From the NCBI GenBank assembly GCA_024637395.1, contig JAGXFG010000059.1, positions 1 to 64,000 on the forward strand: 64,000 nt of DNA. Reading direction: 5' to 3'. A program made the position numbers and the translations under genes. The notes beneath the pieces are model-generated. The model did no database searches. It saw nothing but the letters and a program-made list of their open reading frames with translations, and had not been told where the DNA came from. Each line of letters starts with the position of its first letter. The stretch's first letter is position 1. This document shows positions 51,230 through 61,603 of the stretch, in pieces. This DNA is from Burkholderiaceae bacterium. GTDB lineage: Bacteria; Pseudomonadota; Gammaproteobacteria; Burkholderiales; Burkholderiaceae_E.

Positions 51230-52510
51230 ATGGACCATGTCCTGCACCTGACCTGCCTGGTGTGCGGTCGTACCCACGCCCCCGAGGCGCTCGCCTACGT
51301 GTGCCCGGACCACGGCAACGAGGGCATCCTCGACGTCGCTTACGACTACGACCTGATCGGGACGCGGATTTCGCGCGCAACGCTGGCCCGCAGTCCGGAT
51401 CCGACGATCTGGCGCTACAAGCCCTTGCTGCCGGTAGAGGCGTACGCCCCGGTACCGCCACTCACGGTCGGCGGCACTCCGCTCTACGCCGCGCCCCGGC
51501 TCGCCGCCGACATCGGGTTGCGCCACCTGTGGGTCAAGGACGAGGGCCGGGAACCGAGCGCCTCATTCAAGGATCGCGCCAGCGCCATTGCACTCGTAAG
51601 GGCGCAGGCCCAGGGCGCGGCGGTGATCACCACCGCCAGCACCGGCAACGCCGCGGCGGCGCTCGCCGGTTTGTGCGCAAGCGTCGGCCAGGAGAACGTG
51701 ATCTTCGTGCCCGCGGCCGCGCCGCCGGCCAAAGTGGCGCAGCTGCTCGCCTATGGCTCGCGGGTGGTGCTGGTTCAGGGCAGCTACGACCAGGCCTTCG
51801 AGCTCTGCCTCGAGGCCGCCGCCGAGTACGGCTGGTACAACCGCAATACGGCCTTCAACCCGTACATGACCGAGGGCAAGAAGACCGCCAGCTATGAGAT
51901 CTGCGAGCAGCTGGGCTGGAACGCCCCCGACGCGGTCTTCGTCGGGGTTGGCGACGGCTGCATCATCGGCGGCCTGCACAAGGGCTTCCGCGACCTCCTG
52001 GCGCTGGGCTGGATCGACCACATTCCCCGGCTCTACGGAGTGCAGGCACTGGGCAGCTCCTTCCTGCTGCAGGCCTGGGAGAACAACGAGGACGTGCTGA
52101 CCAAGGCCCCGACCCCGGCCGACACCATCGCCGATTCGATCAGCGCCGGATTGCCACGCGACCGAATCAAGGCGATGGCCGCGGTGCGCGACACCGGTGG
52201 CGCCTATCTCGGGGTTTCCGACGACGAGATCCTCGCCGCGATCCCGGCGCTGGCGCGCGGCTCGGGCGTGTTCGCCGAGCCGGCCGCGGCCGCCGCCTGG
52301 GCGGGCTGCATCAAGGCCGCCGAGCGCGCCCTGGTGAGCGGCGCCGAGCGCGTGGTGGTGGTGAGCACCGGCAGCGGCCTCAAGGACGTCGCCAGCGCCC
52401 GCAAGGCGGTGGCGGCGATCGGCCCCGAACCGCTCACGATCGCCCCCGACATGGACTCACTGCGCACCGCGTTCGCTGCCAGCCCCAGTGGGGCGCCAGC
52501 GGCACGGTAA
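51230..52510 (+). CDS. Threonine-synthase-like PLP enzyme with N-terminal zinc-ribbon
   Basis: This is a 426-residue fold-type-II PLP enzyme. An N-terminal C-L-V-C-G near 9-13 and a later C-P-D-H form a short zinc-ribbon as in one class of threonine synthases. The PLP Lys is in A-S-F-K-D-R-A near 107, and T-G-N-A-A-A-A near 141 binds the phosphate. Threonine synthase is the best guess, but the gene sits 82 bp before a second PLP enzyme and a bd oxidase operon and away from hom or thrB. Related diaminopropionate or other lyase activity is possible. Confidence 0.8.
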   Translation: MDHVLHLTCLVCGRTHAPEALAYVCPDHGNEGILDVAYDYDLIGTRISRATLARSPDPTIWRYKPLLPVEAYAPVPPLTVGGTPLYAAPRLAADIGLRHLWVKDEGREPSASFKDRASAIALVRAQAQGAAVITTASTGNAAAALAGLCASVGQENVIFVPAAAPPAKVAQLLAYGSRVVLVQGSYDQAFELCLEAAAEYGWYNRNTAFNPYMTEGKKTASYEICEQLGWNAPDAVFVGVGDGCIIGGLHKGFRDLLALGWIDHIPRLYGVQALGSSFLLQAWENNEDVLTKAPTPADTIADSISAGLPRDRIKAMAAVRDTGGAYLGVSDDEILAAIPALARGSGVFAEPAAAAAWAGCIKAAERALVSGAERVVVVSTGSGLKDVASARKAVAAIGPEPLTIAPDMDSLRTAFAASPSGAPAAR

Positions 52511-52592
52511 AATAGCTCGCTCGGGCACTCGCCCCACATCTTCCCGGGAGAGCGGCCAAGACCTCTCTCCTGTTTCACGAGCTGGAGTCTTC

Positions 52593-54050
52593 ATGATCGA
52601 TCTGAGCATCAACGAGAAGGGCCTCGCCGGGGCCGTACGTCAGGCGCGCGCGCGCGGCATCGTGGTCCCCACTCTGCGCCAGATGCAGGATCCGTCGCTG
52701 ATCCCGGCTTCAGTGGTCGCCAAACTGGCCGATGTCGGCCTCTGGGACCTCAACCCGCTCAATCTGTTCCGGATCAGCTGGCGCAACCAGCCCCTCGCCA
52801 AGGGCGGCGGCTTTGGTGATGTCAACGTGTTGGTGCTGCCGCCCGAGCTGACCGGGGTGCAGGCACGCATCGCGGTTCTGGTGGGCAAGTGGTTCCCGAC
52901 CGGGGCCCACAAGGTCGGCGCGGCTTTCGGCTGCCTCGCCCCAAGGCTCGTCACCGGGCAGTTCGACCCGACCACCCAGAAGGCGGTGTGGCCGTCGACC
53001 GGCAACTACTGCCGGGGCGGGGCGTACGACTCGCACCTGCTGGGCTGCGAGTCGATCGCGATCCTCCCGGAGGGCATGAGCCGCGAGCGTTTCGACTGGC
53101 TTTCCAAGGTGGCCGGCGAGGTTATCAAGACGCCCGGCTCGGAGAGCAACGTCAAGGAGATCTTCGACAAGTGCTGGGAACTGCGCAAGTCGGGCCAGGA
53201 CCTGGTGATCTTCAACCAGTTCGAGGAAATGGGGAACTACCTCTGGCACTACGCCGTCACCGGACGGGCGATGGCGAATGCGCTCGGCCAGGTGATGGGC
53301 GAAGGCGATCGTTACCGCGGCCTGGCCGTGACCACCGGGTCGGCCGGCACGATCGGCGCCGGCGATTACCTCAAACAGCGTTTCCCCACGAGCAAGATCA
53401 TCGCCAGCGAGGCGCTGCAGTGCCCGACGCTGCTCAACAACGGCTTCGGGGCCCATCGCATCGAGGGCATCGGCGACAAGCACGTGCCCTGGGTGCACAA
53501 CGTCAAGAATACCGACTTCGTCACCGCCATCGACGACAACGACCCGATGGCGCTGATCCGTCTCTACAACGAACCGGTCGGGCAGGAGTACCTGCGCTCG
53601 CTCGGCATTTCCGCAGACCTGATCGAACAGCTGCCGCTCTTGGGCATCTCGGGAGTGGCCAACGTGCTCTCGGCGGTGAAATTCGCCAAGTACTACGAGA
53701 TGGACGCCAACGACATCGTGCTCACCGTAGGCACCGACTCGATGGAGATGTACGGCAGCCGGATCGACGAGCTGCGCGAGATCCATGGCGCACTGACCAC
53801 GGTCGACGCCACGGTCGCCCACCACGGCTCGATGCTCAAGCAAGGCACCGACAACATCGTCGAGTTGAGCTACCAGGACCGGCGCCGCATCCACAACCTC
53901 AAGTACTACACCTGGGTGGAGCAACAGGGCCGCACGGTCGACGAGCTCGAAGCCCAGTGGTATGACGAGACCTACTGGACCAGCGTGCAGGGCCAGATCG
54001 ACGCGGTCGATGCCGCGATCGTGGCCTTCAACTCGATGGTCAGCCAATAA
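52593..54050 (+). CDS. PLP-dependent enzyme, cysteine-synthase-like fold, function unknown
   Basis: This is a 485-residue protein. The PLP Lys lies in T-G-A-H-K-V-G-A-A-F-G near 105, the asparagine loop in S-T-G-N-Y-C-R-G-G near 136-144, and a Gly-rich phosphate site in T-T-G-S-A-G-T-I-G-A-G near 249. It is longer than CysK (about 310) or TrpB (about 400). A well-conserved group of this kind exists but I know of no firm function. The ATG at 52593 follows GGAG. Its stop overlaps the cydA start by one base, so it is translationally coupled to the oxidase. Confidence 0.8.
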   Translation: MIDLSINEKGLAGAVRQARARGIVVPTLRQMQDPSLIPASVVAKLADVGLWDLNPLNLFRISWRNQPLAKGGGFGDVNVLVLPPELTGVQARIAVLVGKWFPTGAHKVGAAFGCLAPRLVTGQFDPTTQKAVWPSTGNYCRGGAYDSHLLGCESIAILPEGMSRERFDWLSKVAGEVIKTPGSESNVKEIFDKCWELRKSGQDLVIFNQFEEMGNYLWHYAVTGRAMANALGQVMGEGDRYRGLAVTTGSAGTIGAGDYLKQRFPTSKIIASEALQCPTLLNNGFGAHRIEGIGDKHVPWVHNVKNTDFVTAIDDNDPMALIRLYNEPVGQEYLRSLGISADLIEQLPLLGISGVANVLSAVKFAKYYEMDANDIVLTVGTDSMEMYGSRIDELREIHGALTTVDATVAHHGSMLKQGTDNIVELSYQDRRRIHNLKYYTWVEQQGRTVDELEAQWYDETYWTSVQGQIDAVDAAIVAFNSMVSQ

Positions 54051-55372
54051 TGGACGTCGCCGACCCGCTGCTGCTGTCCCGAATCCAGTTCGGGCTCAAC
54101 ATCGGGTTCCACATCCTGTTCCCGACGCTGACGATCGCGCTCGCCTGGTTCCTGCTCTACTTCCGGTTGCGCCACGCCCGCAGCGGCGATGCGCACTGGA
54201 TGGACGCGTACCGGCTGTGGGTGAAGATCTTCGCGCTGACCTTCGCGATGGGCGTGGTCACCGGCATCACCATGTCGTTCCAGTTCGGCACCAACTGGCC
54301 GGGCTTCATGGGCACGGTGGGCAACGTCGCCGGGCCGCTCTTGGCCTACGAGGTGCTGGTGGCATTCTTCCTCGAGGCCACCTTCCTCGGGGTGATGCTC
54401 TTCGGCATGAAGCGGGTGTCGACGCGGGTGCATCTGTTCGCGACCCTGATGGTGGCGATCGGCACCACGCTGTCGGCCTTCTGGATCATCGCGCTCAATT
54501 CCTGGATGCAAACCCCCACGGGCCAAATCATCGCCGACGGACAATTCATCGCGGGCGACTGGCTGGCCGTGATCTTCTCGCCTTCGATGCCCTACCGACT
54601 GACCCATGTGTTGCTCTCGTCGACGCTCACAGCGGCGTTCGTGATCGCCGGTCTCTCGGCGTGGCGGCTGCTGCGCAGCGCCACTGACGAGGTGGCATTG
54701 CGCGCCCTGCGCACCGCCGTGGTGGTGGCCGCGGTGGCGGCGCCGCTGCAGGTGGTGGTCGGCGACCAGCACGGGCTGAACACGCTCGAACACCAGCCGG
54801 CCAAGGTCGCGGCAATGGAAGCGCTCTGGCACACCCAGAAAGGCGCGCCGCTGGTGCTCTTCGCAATCCCCAACGAACGCGAGCAGCGCAACGATTTCGC
54901 CATCGAGATTCCCCGCGTTGCCAGCCTGATCCTGACCCATGATCTCGACGGCGAGGTCAAGGGCATCGAGCATTTCGCGCCTGATACGCCGCCCGTTGCG
55001 CCGGTGTTCTTCGCATTCCGCGTGATGCTGGCAATCGGCATGGCAATGGTTGGCCTGGGCTGGCTGGGCGCCTGGTACCTGCGCCGCCGCGGCATGTTGC
55101 CGCGCTGGCTGCTGTGGACTTTCACCGCCTTCACGTTCTCGGGCTGGGCCGCGACTCTGGCGGGCTGGATCGTGACCGAGATCGGCCGCCAACCCTGGCT
55201 GGTCACCGGTCTGCTGCGCACGGCCGACGCGGTCGGACCGATCAGCGAAGGCCAGCTGGGCGCTAGCCTGGGGGCCTATGGCTTCACCTACGCCGGGATG
55301 CTGATCGCCTACATCGCGGTGATCACGCGACTCGCCGGCCATGGCGCACCAAGCACGGAGATGCACCGATGA
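54050..55372 (+). CDS. cydA: Cytochrome bd-type quinol oxidase subunit I (short Q-loop, CIO-like)
   Basis: This is a 440-residue polytopic protein. It has His21 in G-F-H-I-L-F-P (haem ligand), M-S-F-Q-F-G-T-N-W near 80-88, the R-L-T-H-V His near 186, E-H-Q-P-A-K near 244, and G-R-Q-P-W near 382. It is clearly shorter than E. coli CydA (522) with a compact Q-loop, as in the cyanide-insensitive oxidase branch. It oxidises quinol and reduces O2 to water. It overlaps the PLP gene by one base and cydB by 4 bp. Confidence 0.93.
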   Translation: MDVADPLLLSRIQFGLNIGFHILFPTLTIALAWFLLYFRLRHARSGDAHWMDAYRLWVKIFALTFAMGVVTGITMSFQFGTNWPGFMGTVGNVAGPLLAYEVLVAFFLEATFLGVMLFGMKRVSTRVHLFATLMVAIGTTLSAFWIIALNSWMQTPTGQIIADGQFIAGDWLAVIFSPSMPYRLTHVLLSSTLTAAFVIAGLSAWRLLRSATDEVALRALRTAVVVAAVAAPLQVVVGDQHGLNTLEHQPAKVAAMEALWHTQKGAPLVLFAIPNEREQRNDFAIEIPRVASLILTHDLDGEVKGIEHFAPDTPPVAPVFFAFRVMLAIGMAMVGLGWLGAWYLRRRGMLPRWLLWTFTAFTFSGWAATLAGWIVTEIGRQPWLVTGLLRTADAVGPISEGQLGASLGAYGFTYAGMLIAYIAVITRLAGHGAPSTEMHR

Positions 55373-56364
55373 TGGCTCTCGACCTGCCGCTGATCTTTGC
55401 CGCGCTGATGGGGCTGGCCGTGCTGATGTACGTGCTGCTCGACGGCTATGACCTCGGGGTGGCGATGCTGATGCCCGCGGGCAACGCGCACGAACAGGGT
55501 CTGATGGTGGCCTCGATCGGCCCATTCTGGGACGCCAACGAGACCTGGCTGGTGCTGGGCGTGGGAATCCTGCTGGTGGCCTTCCCGGTCGCGCACGGCA
55601 TCGTGCTGGGCGCGCTCTACCTGCCGGTGGCAGCGATGCTGGTCGGCCTGATGCTGCGCGGCGTCGCGTTCGAATTCCGCGTCAAGGCCAACGGCTGGCA
55701 CCGCGAACTGTGGAACTGGCTGTTCTGGGGCGGATCGTTCATCGCCTCCTTCGCGCAGGGCTTCATGCTCGGGCGCTACATCACCGGCTTCGAGTCCGGG
55801 TTCGGCTACTTCCTGTTCGCTGCCCTGACCGGTGCTGCGCTGTGCGGCGGCTACGTGCTGCTCGGTGCCGCGTGGCTGATCCTGCGCACCGAGGACGATC
55901 TCCAGCGCAAGGCGCTCGCGTGGGCAAAATGGGGCATGCTGTGGGTGGCCCTGGGCGTTGTGCTGATCAGTGCCGCCACCCCGCTGGTGAGCGAAACCGT
56001 GCGCGAGCGCTGGTTCAGCTTTCCTAATGCGCTGCTGCTGACGCCGCTGCCCCTGGGCTGCATCGCCGGTGGCGTTTGGGTCTGGCGCTGCGTCGGCAGG
56101 CTGCAACGCGGCGAATCCGTCGCCGACTGGCAGCCGTTTGCCGGCAGCGTGGTGATCTTCGTGCTGGCCTTCATCGGGCTCGCGTACAGCCTGTTCCCGT
56201 TCGTCGTGATCGACCGCCTGACCATCTGGCAGGCCGCGGCGCATCCCTCTTCACTACGCTTCGTGCTGGTCGGGGCGCTGATAGTGATGCCGATTCTCAT
56301 CGCCTACACGGTGTTTGCCTACCGGGTGTTTCGCGGCAAGGTCCGCGAGCTGAGCTACGACTGA
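55369..56364 (+). CDS. cydB: Cytochrome bd-type quinol oxidase subunit II
   Basis: This is a 331-residue membrane protein. The N-terminal block V-L-L-D-G-Y-D-L-G-V-A-M-L near 23-35 and W-D-A-N-E-T-W-L-V near 57-65 are the CydB hallmarks, and R-G-V-A-F-E-F-R near 98 follows. It starts in a 4-bp overlap with cydA. No cydX-like short ORF was seen before the terminator hairpin. It completes the oxidase with subunit I. Confidence 0.93.
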   Translation: MMALDLPLIFAALMGLAVLMYVLLDGYDLGVAMLMPAGNAHEQGLMVASIGPFWDANETWLVLGVGILLVAFPVAHGIVLGALYLPVAAMLVGLMLRGVAFEFRVKANGWHRELWNWLFWGGSFIASFAQGFMLGRYITGFESGFGYFLFAALTGAALCGGYVLLGAAWLILRTEDDLQRKALAWAKWGMLWVALGVVLISAATPLVSETVRERWFSFPNALLLTPLPLGCIAGGVWVWRCVGRLQRGESVADWQPFAGSVVIFVLAFIGLAYSLFPFVVIDRLTIWQAAAHPSSLRFVLVGALIVMPILIAYTVFAYRVFRGKVRELSYD

Positions 56365-56365
56365 G

Positions 56366-56398
56366 CAGCCGTCCCGCCCCGAAAGAGCGGGACGGCTG
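56366..56398. terminator. Hairpin between cydB and the convergent dctM
   Basis: A perfect 12-bp stem CAGCCGTCCCGC (56366-56377) / GCGGGACGGCTG (56387-56398) has a 9-nt loop and starts 1 bp after the cydB stop. There is no T run. It is placed to stop transcription from both converging operons. Confidence 0.7.
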
Positions 56399-56403
56399 AG
56401 CAC

Positions 56404-57681
56404 CTAGAAGAGAGCGTTCGGCAGGAACATCGTGATCTGCGGCACGTAGGTGACGATCACCAGGAAGGCGACCAGCACCATCAGCCACGGCAGCGCCGCT
56501 CGAACCACCTTGAAGAGCGGCATCCCGGTGATACCCGAGGCCACGAACAGGTTGAGCCCCACCGGCGGCGTCACCATGCCGATCTCGAGGTTCACCACCA
56601 TGATGATCCCAAGGTGCACCGGATCGATGCCCAGTTCGGTGGCGATCGGGAACAGGATCGGCGCCAGGATCAGGATGATCCCGGTCGGCTCCATGAAGTT
56701 GCCGGCGATAAGCAACAGGATATTCACCACGATCAGGAACTGCCATGCCGGCATCCCCATCGCGACGATCTGCTCGGTGATCGCCTGCGGAATCCGTTCG
56801 GTGGTCAGCACGTGGGCGAACAGCAGCGCGTTGGCCACGATGAACATCAGCATCACCGTGACCTTGGACGCCTCGACCAGCACGTGGGGGACTTTCTTGA
56901 GACCGAGGTCGCGGTACACGTAGACCGCGACGAAGAAGGCATAGACAGCCGCGACCGCGGCCGCCTCGGTCGGCGTGAAGATGCCGCCGTAAATCCCGCC
57001 GAGGATGATCACCAACAGCATTAGGCCCCAGATCGAATCACGCCCGGCTTTGAGAACCTCGCCCAGCGATGCCTTCGGCTGGCGTGGAATGTTGAGGTAG
57101 CGCGCCCGGAAGTAGATCGCGACCATCAGCATCAGCCCGAGGATGATGCCCGGGATGACGCCGGCCATGAACAGCTTGCCCACCGAGGTCTCGGTGGCAG
57201 CCGCGTAAACCACCATCACGATCGACGGCGGAATCAGGATCCCCAGCGTGCCGGCATTGGTGATCACGCCGGTGGCGAACTCCTTGGTGTAGCCGTTGCG
57301 CACCATGCCGGCGATCACGATCGAACCGACCGCGACCACGGTCGCCGGAGAGGACCCGGACACCGCAGCGAAGAGCATGCACGCCAGCACCGATGCCATC
57401 GCCAGCCCGCCGCGCAGATGGCCGATGCAGGCATTGGCAAAGCTGATCATGCGCTTGGCCACGCCGCCGGTGGTCATGAACGCACCCGAGAGGATGAAGA
57501 ACGGGATCGCCAGCAGCGTGAACGCCTCGGAGGTCTCGAACATCTTCAGCGCCAGCGATGCCAGTGAGTCCTGCCCGAAGAACAGGATCGTCAACACCGA
57601 CGACAGGCCGAGCGCAATGGCGATCGGAATGCCGAGCAGCATGAACGCGAACAACATGACGAACAGCATCACAGTGGTCAT
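56404..57681 (-). CDS. dctM: TRAP transporter large permease, dicarboxylate type
   Basis: This is a 425-residue permease. It has P-F-F-I-L-S-G-A-F near 59, A-V-S-G-S-S-P-A-T near 110, I-P-P-S-I-V-M-V near 151, F-T-P-T-E-A-A-A-V near 234 and V-T-P-P-V-G-L-N near 374, all typical of DctM. It overlaps dctQ by 4 bp. It belongs to the complete dctPQM operon behind the promoter at 59330-59359. Confidence 0.93.
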   Translation of the reverse strand: MTTVMLFVMLFAFMLLGIPIAIALGLSSVLTILFFGQDSLASLALKMFETSEAFTLLAIPFFILSGAFMTTGGVAKRMISFANACIGHLRGGLAMASVLACMLFAAVSGSSPATVVAVGSIVIAGMVRNGYTKEFATGVITNAGTLGILIPPSIVMVVYAAATETSVGKLFMAGVIPGIILGLMLMVAIYFRARYLNIPRQPKASLGEVLKAGRDSIWGLMLLVIILGGIYGGIFTPTEAAAVAAVYAFFVAVYVYRDLGLKKVPHVLVEASKVTVMLMFIVANALLFAHVLTTERIPQAITEQIVAMGMPAWQFLIVVNILLLIAGNFMEPTGIILILAPILFPIATELGIDPVHLGIIMVVNLEIGMVTPPVGLNLFVASGITGMPLFKVVRAALPWLMVLVAFLVIVTYVPQITMFLPNALF

Positions 57682-58226
57682 GGCGCCACCTTCGCGTCAT
57701 CCGCGTCCATCACCTCGGCCCTGAGCCTCAGGGCGTCGGCGGCCTCGTCGGCAAGGTGCAGTCCGCGCTCCTTGCCGGTAACGATACGGTAGAACAGTTG
57801 CGAGAACCGCAGGATCAGGATGCCGAACCCGATCGGTAGCACGGTTCGCGGCACCCACTGCGGAATCGGCATGTCCTGCGCCAGGATGCCGATCGAATAC
57901 ATCTTCTCTACATAGACCAGGCCACCCCAGAACAGAATGACCGAGTAGACGATGCACAGTGCCGCGCCGAGCGCCGCGCAAAATTGCGCGGCGCGCGGCC
58001 CGAGCGATCTCACCAGGGCGTCAACCCCGATGTGCGACCCCATCCTGACCCCGTAAGCCATGCCCAGGAATATCTGCCAGGCAAACAGGAAGGTAACGAG
58101 TTCAAGCGCCCAAACAAAGCTGTAGTTGAAGACGTAACGTGCGATCACCTGACCGAACGTGACAATCGTCATTACTGCCAGGAGGGTGGCGATCAGCCAC
58201 TCCTCCAGCCGATGGAGCCAGGCCAT
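57678..58226 (-). CDS. dctQ: TRAP transporter small permease, dicarboxylate type
   Basis: This is a 182-residue protein with four membrane helices (about 10-30, 42-60, 85-107 and 128-150). The F-V-W-A-L-E-L segment near 38 corresponds to the conserved W-x-E-E/L-E region of DctQ. Its C-terminus is longer than in the other two systems, with an acidic cytoplasmic tail. It lies 42 bp after dctP and overlaps dctM by 4 bp. Confidence 0.9.
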   Translation of the reverse strand: MAWLHRLEEWLIATLLAVMTIVTFGQVIARYVFNYSFVWALELVTFLFAWQIFLGMAYGVRMGSHIGVDALVRSLGPRAAQFCAALGAALCIVYSVILFWGGLVYVEKMYSIGILAQDMPIPQWVPRTVLPIGFGILILRFSQLFYRIVTGKERGLHLADEAADALRLRAEVMDADDAKVAP

Positions 58227-58268
58227 ATTGGGCGCCCCCGTGTCAGGTCGTGATGATCGCTAGGCTAA

Positions 58269-59359
<1,091 letters not shown>

Positions 59360-59410
59360 ATTAGCCGACCAAGCGCGTGGGGCAACGGCGCGGCGCGGCG
59401 GGACGGCAGA

Positions 59411-59653
59411 CTAGCGCCGCGCGAGCCAGCGCCAGGGCGGCAGCATCGATGCAAGGACACCGTCCTTGAGCACCAGATGATGGTAGATCGCGGCAGCCGC
59501 GTGCATCCCCGCCAGCCACAGGATCGCGTCGCCCAGCAGGGTCAGCGGATGGCCGCCCAGCCCCAGGGTGAATGCCGCCAGCACCAGAATCGCGGTGAGC
59601 CAATGAATGCTCAGGCCGACTGTGCTGTAGCGGGTTTTCGAACTTGCTTGCAT
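59411..59653 (-). CDS. Internally shortened cytochrome b561-like membrane protein
   Basis: This is an 80-residue protein. The start R-Y-S-T-V-G-L-S-I-H-W-L-T-A with His17 is the first helix of a cytochrome b561. The end, G-M-H-A-A-A-A-I-Y-H-H-L-V-L-K-D-G-V-L near 49-67, is the last helix and tail. The family is usually about 175-190 residues with four helices, so the middle two are missing in frame. His from helix 1 and helix 4 remain, but the full two-haem core cannot form as a monomer. Either a deletion product or a functional small variant. Confidence 0.7.
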   Translation of the reverse strand: MQASSKTRYSTVGLSIHWLTAILVLAAFTLGLGGHPLTLLGDAILWLAGMHAAAAIYHHLVLKDGVLASMLPPWRWLARR

Positions 59654-59804
59654 ATCGTCATTGCTCCCAATCGCGCAATGGAGCCGCTGATTCGCCTGCC
59701 GCGAATGCGAAGGCTCAAGCATAACGCTACTCTTGTCGAGTCGATCTGGAACGCACTGAAGGCAGCGATCCCACCGGCCCCACCACAACGGAGAGCCACT
59801 GACC

Positions 59805-60638
59805 ATGAATACCCAAGGCACCAAGAAGATTCTGCTGGTTCCGCTACTGGCACTATTGCTGATCCTGGTCTGGTCGCGTCCCCTGGATACCTTCGCCGAA
59901 GAGCACGCCGAGGCGGGTTTCAAGCGGGCACTGGTGACCTTCGCATCAGCCCGGGCGTTGAATGCGCTGATCAGTTTTGCCCAGGAAGCCGAGGTTGGGG
60001 TCCAGATCGGCGCGGGCGCTTCCATCAAGCCGGGGGCAGTGCTCGATCCGCTCGATGACCTGGTGGAACAGTTCTCGGCGATCATGCTTGCCGCCACCTT
60101 GTCGTTCGCCGCTCAGCGCACCCTGATCCTGCTGTTCAGCGCCTGGCCGCTGGGCTTGTTGCTGTCGCTCGCGCTGGTCGCGTGGTCGATTCAGCGCTGG
60201 CGCAACCGGGACGCGCCATGGTGGTTGCCGAAAGTCGCCCTGGCGCTCCTGTGTCTGCGCCTGGCCATCCCCGTGGTCGCCCTGGCCAGCGAGGCGACCT
60301 ACCAGCTGCTGCTCAACGACGGCAAGTACCAGGAAGCGCAGGCGCAGTTGCAGTCAGTCGAAGAGCCAGACGCGGCGGGCGCCGCCGACGAGGGCTTCCT
60401 GGAGCGCAGCAGGCGTTGGTGGGCGCAAGGCGCGGACATTGGCAAGCGGATCAGCGCAGTGAAGGCGCAGGTCCAGGGGCTGGTCGAACATCTGACACGG
60501 GTCGCGGCGGTGTTCATCGTCCAGACCATCGTGCTGCCGATTGTCTTCCTGTGGGGCGTCTGGTGGCTGTACCGGATCCTCGCGGGGATGCCATTGTTCC
60601 AGTCAACCAGGCGCGGGGCCGGGCTTCAGCGGTACTGA
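59805..60638 (+). CDS. Hypothetical inner-membrane protein
   Basis: This is a 277-residue protein I do not recognise. It has an N-terminal hydrophobic segment (residues 9-23), two central helices (about 112-133 and 142-165), an amphipathic Gln/Glu-rich helical region (about 170-225) with coiled-coil character, and a last hydrophobic helix (about 238-258). No enzymatic motif is visible. It begins 151 bp from the divergent b561-like gene and its 3' end overlaps the convergent WYL regulator by 13 bp. Confidence 0.65.
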   Translation: MNTQGTKKILLVPLLALLLILVWSRPLDTFAEEHAEAGFKRALVTFASARALNALISFAQEAEVGVQIGAGASIKPGAVLDPLDDLVEQFSAIMLAATLSFAAQRTLILLFSAWPLGLLLSLALVAWSIQRWRNRDAPWWLPKVALALLCLRLAIPVVALASEATYQLLLNDGKYQEAQAQLQSVEEPDAAGAADEGFLERSRRWWAQGADIGKRISAVKAQVQGLVEHLTRVAAVFIVQTIVLPIVFLWGVWWLYRILAGMPLFQSTRRGAGLQRY

Positions 60639-61603
60639 GCGCGCGCCCGCTCCAGTTCGGCCGCGACCCGCTCGACCAGCGCCGGTGGCGCGAGGACGCT
60701 GCAATCGGCGCCGTACTTCATGATGTCCATGATCAGTTCGCGATCGTCGGCGTAGGGCACCTTGAGTTCATAACTGCCGTCTTTGAGCAGCCGCCCCTCT
60801 TGGCGCGGATGCCAGCGCTCGGCCGCCACCCAGCGCGCGCGCTCGGGGCTGAAGCGCAACGTCGCCCACGAAAGATCGCCGCCGGAAAAGATTCCGTACC
60901 CCGCGCCCAGCACCGCGTCGAGGCGGCGCTCGGCGACGTCTTTCGCGCCCTGGTCGAGGATCTCGGCGTGCCCGATGGCGTCGACCGCGAAGGCACGCAG
61001 ATCGTCGCGCAGATGGCACCAGGCATCGAGATACCAGTTGTCGCGATAGTGCACCAGGCGCTGGGGCGAGATCTCGCGTTCGGTGGCCTCGTTGGTGCCG
61101 CGGGCGTGGTAACGGATCATCAGGCGCTTGCGCCGCAGGAGTGCCGAGCCCACCGCCTGGAAGTGGTCGAGGTGGAACTCGCGCGCCCCGACGGTCAGGA
61201 TGCGGATGCGACGCTGGACCTCCTCGGAGGGATTGTCGGCCGTGCCCAGCAAGCCGGTGAGGCGCGCCAGCAGGGGCTTGATCTGGGGCCCGAGCAACCC
61301 GCCGGTGTCGAGGTTGGAGAGCAGGTGCTGCATGGTGAGCAGCGCGTGGATTTCTTCGGCCGAGAACCACAGCCCTGGCAGCTCGTACTGCGGTCCGACC
61401 TTGCTTCCTGCGGACTCGAAACGGTAACCGCCGAGCGCGCGGCCGAAGACGATCGGCGCGTTGAGCCGGTCCTTGAGGTAGCTGAGGTCGCGCTTGAGCG
61501 TGGCCCATGAAACCCCGAGGCGCTCCTGCAGCTCCTGGCGGGTGACGAAACGGCGATCGCCCAGGATCTGGTCGATCTGGTAGATCCGTTCCATGGCGCT
61601 CAT
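60626..61603 (-). CDS. WYL-domain transcriptional regulator with DeoR-type HTH
   Basis: This is a 325-residue protein. The N-terminal winged HTH (about 5-58) has Q-E-L-Q-E-R-L-G-V-S-W-A-T-L-K-R-D-L. The WYL domain (about 140-215) includes I-R-Y-H near 162 and R-L-V-H-Y-R-D-N-W-Y-L-D-A-W near 182, then a C-terminal WCX region. WYL regulators sense nucleic-acid or nucleotide ligands and often control stress or defence genes. No defence genes are visible here. It is divergent from the two-component system. Confidence 0.85.
   Translation of the reverse strand: MSAMERIYQIDQILGDRRFVTRQELQERLGVSWATLKRDLSYLKDRLNAPIVFGRALGGYRFESAGSKVGPQYELPGLWFSAEEIHALLTMQHLLSNLDTGGLLGPQIKPLLARLTGLLGTADNPSEEVQRRIRILTVGAREFHLDHFQAVGSALLRRKRLMIRYHARGTNEATEREISPQRLVHYRDNWYLDAWCHLRDDLRAFAVDAIGHAEILDQGAKDVAERRLDAVLGAGYGIFSGGDLSWATLRFSPERARWVAAERWHPRQEGRLLKDGSYELKVPYADDRELIMDIMKYGADCSVLAPPALVERVAAELERARAQYR

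Noticed and set aside
51230-52510. Firm call of threonine synthase as thrC
   Set aside because: The fold and zinc-ribbon fit, but the context (a second PLP enzyme and an oxidase, with no thr operon) leaves other beta- or gamma-replacement activities open.
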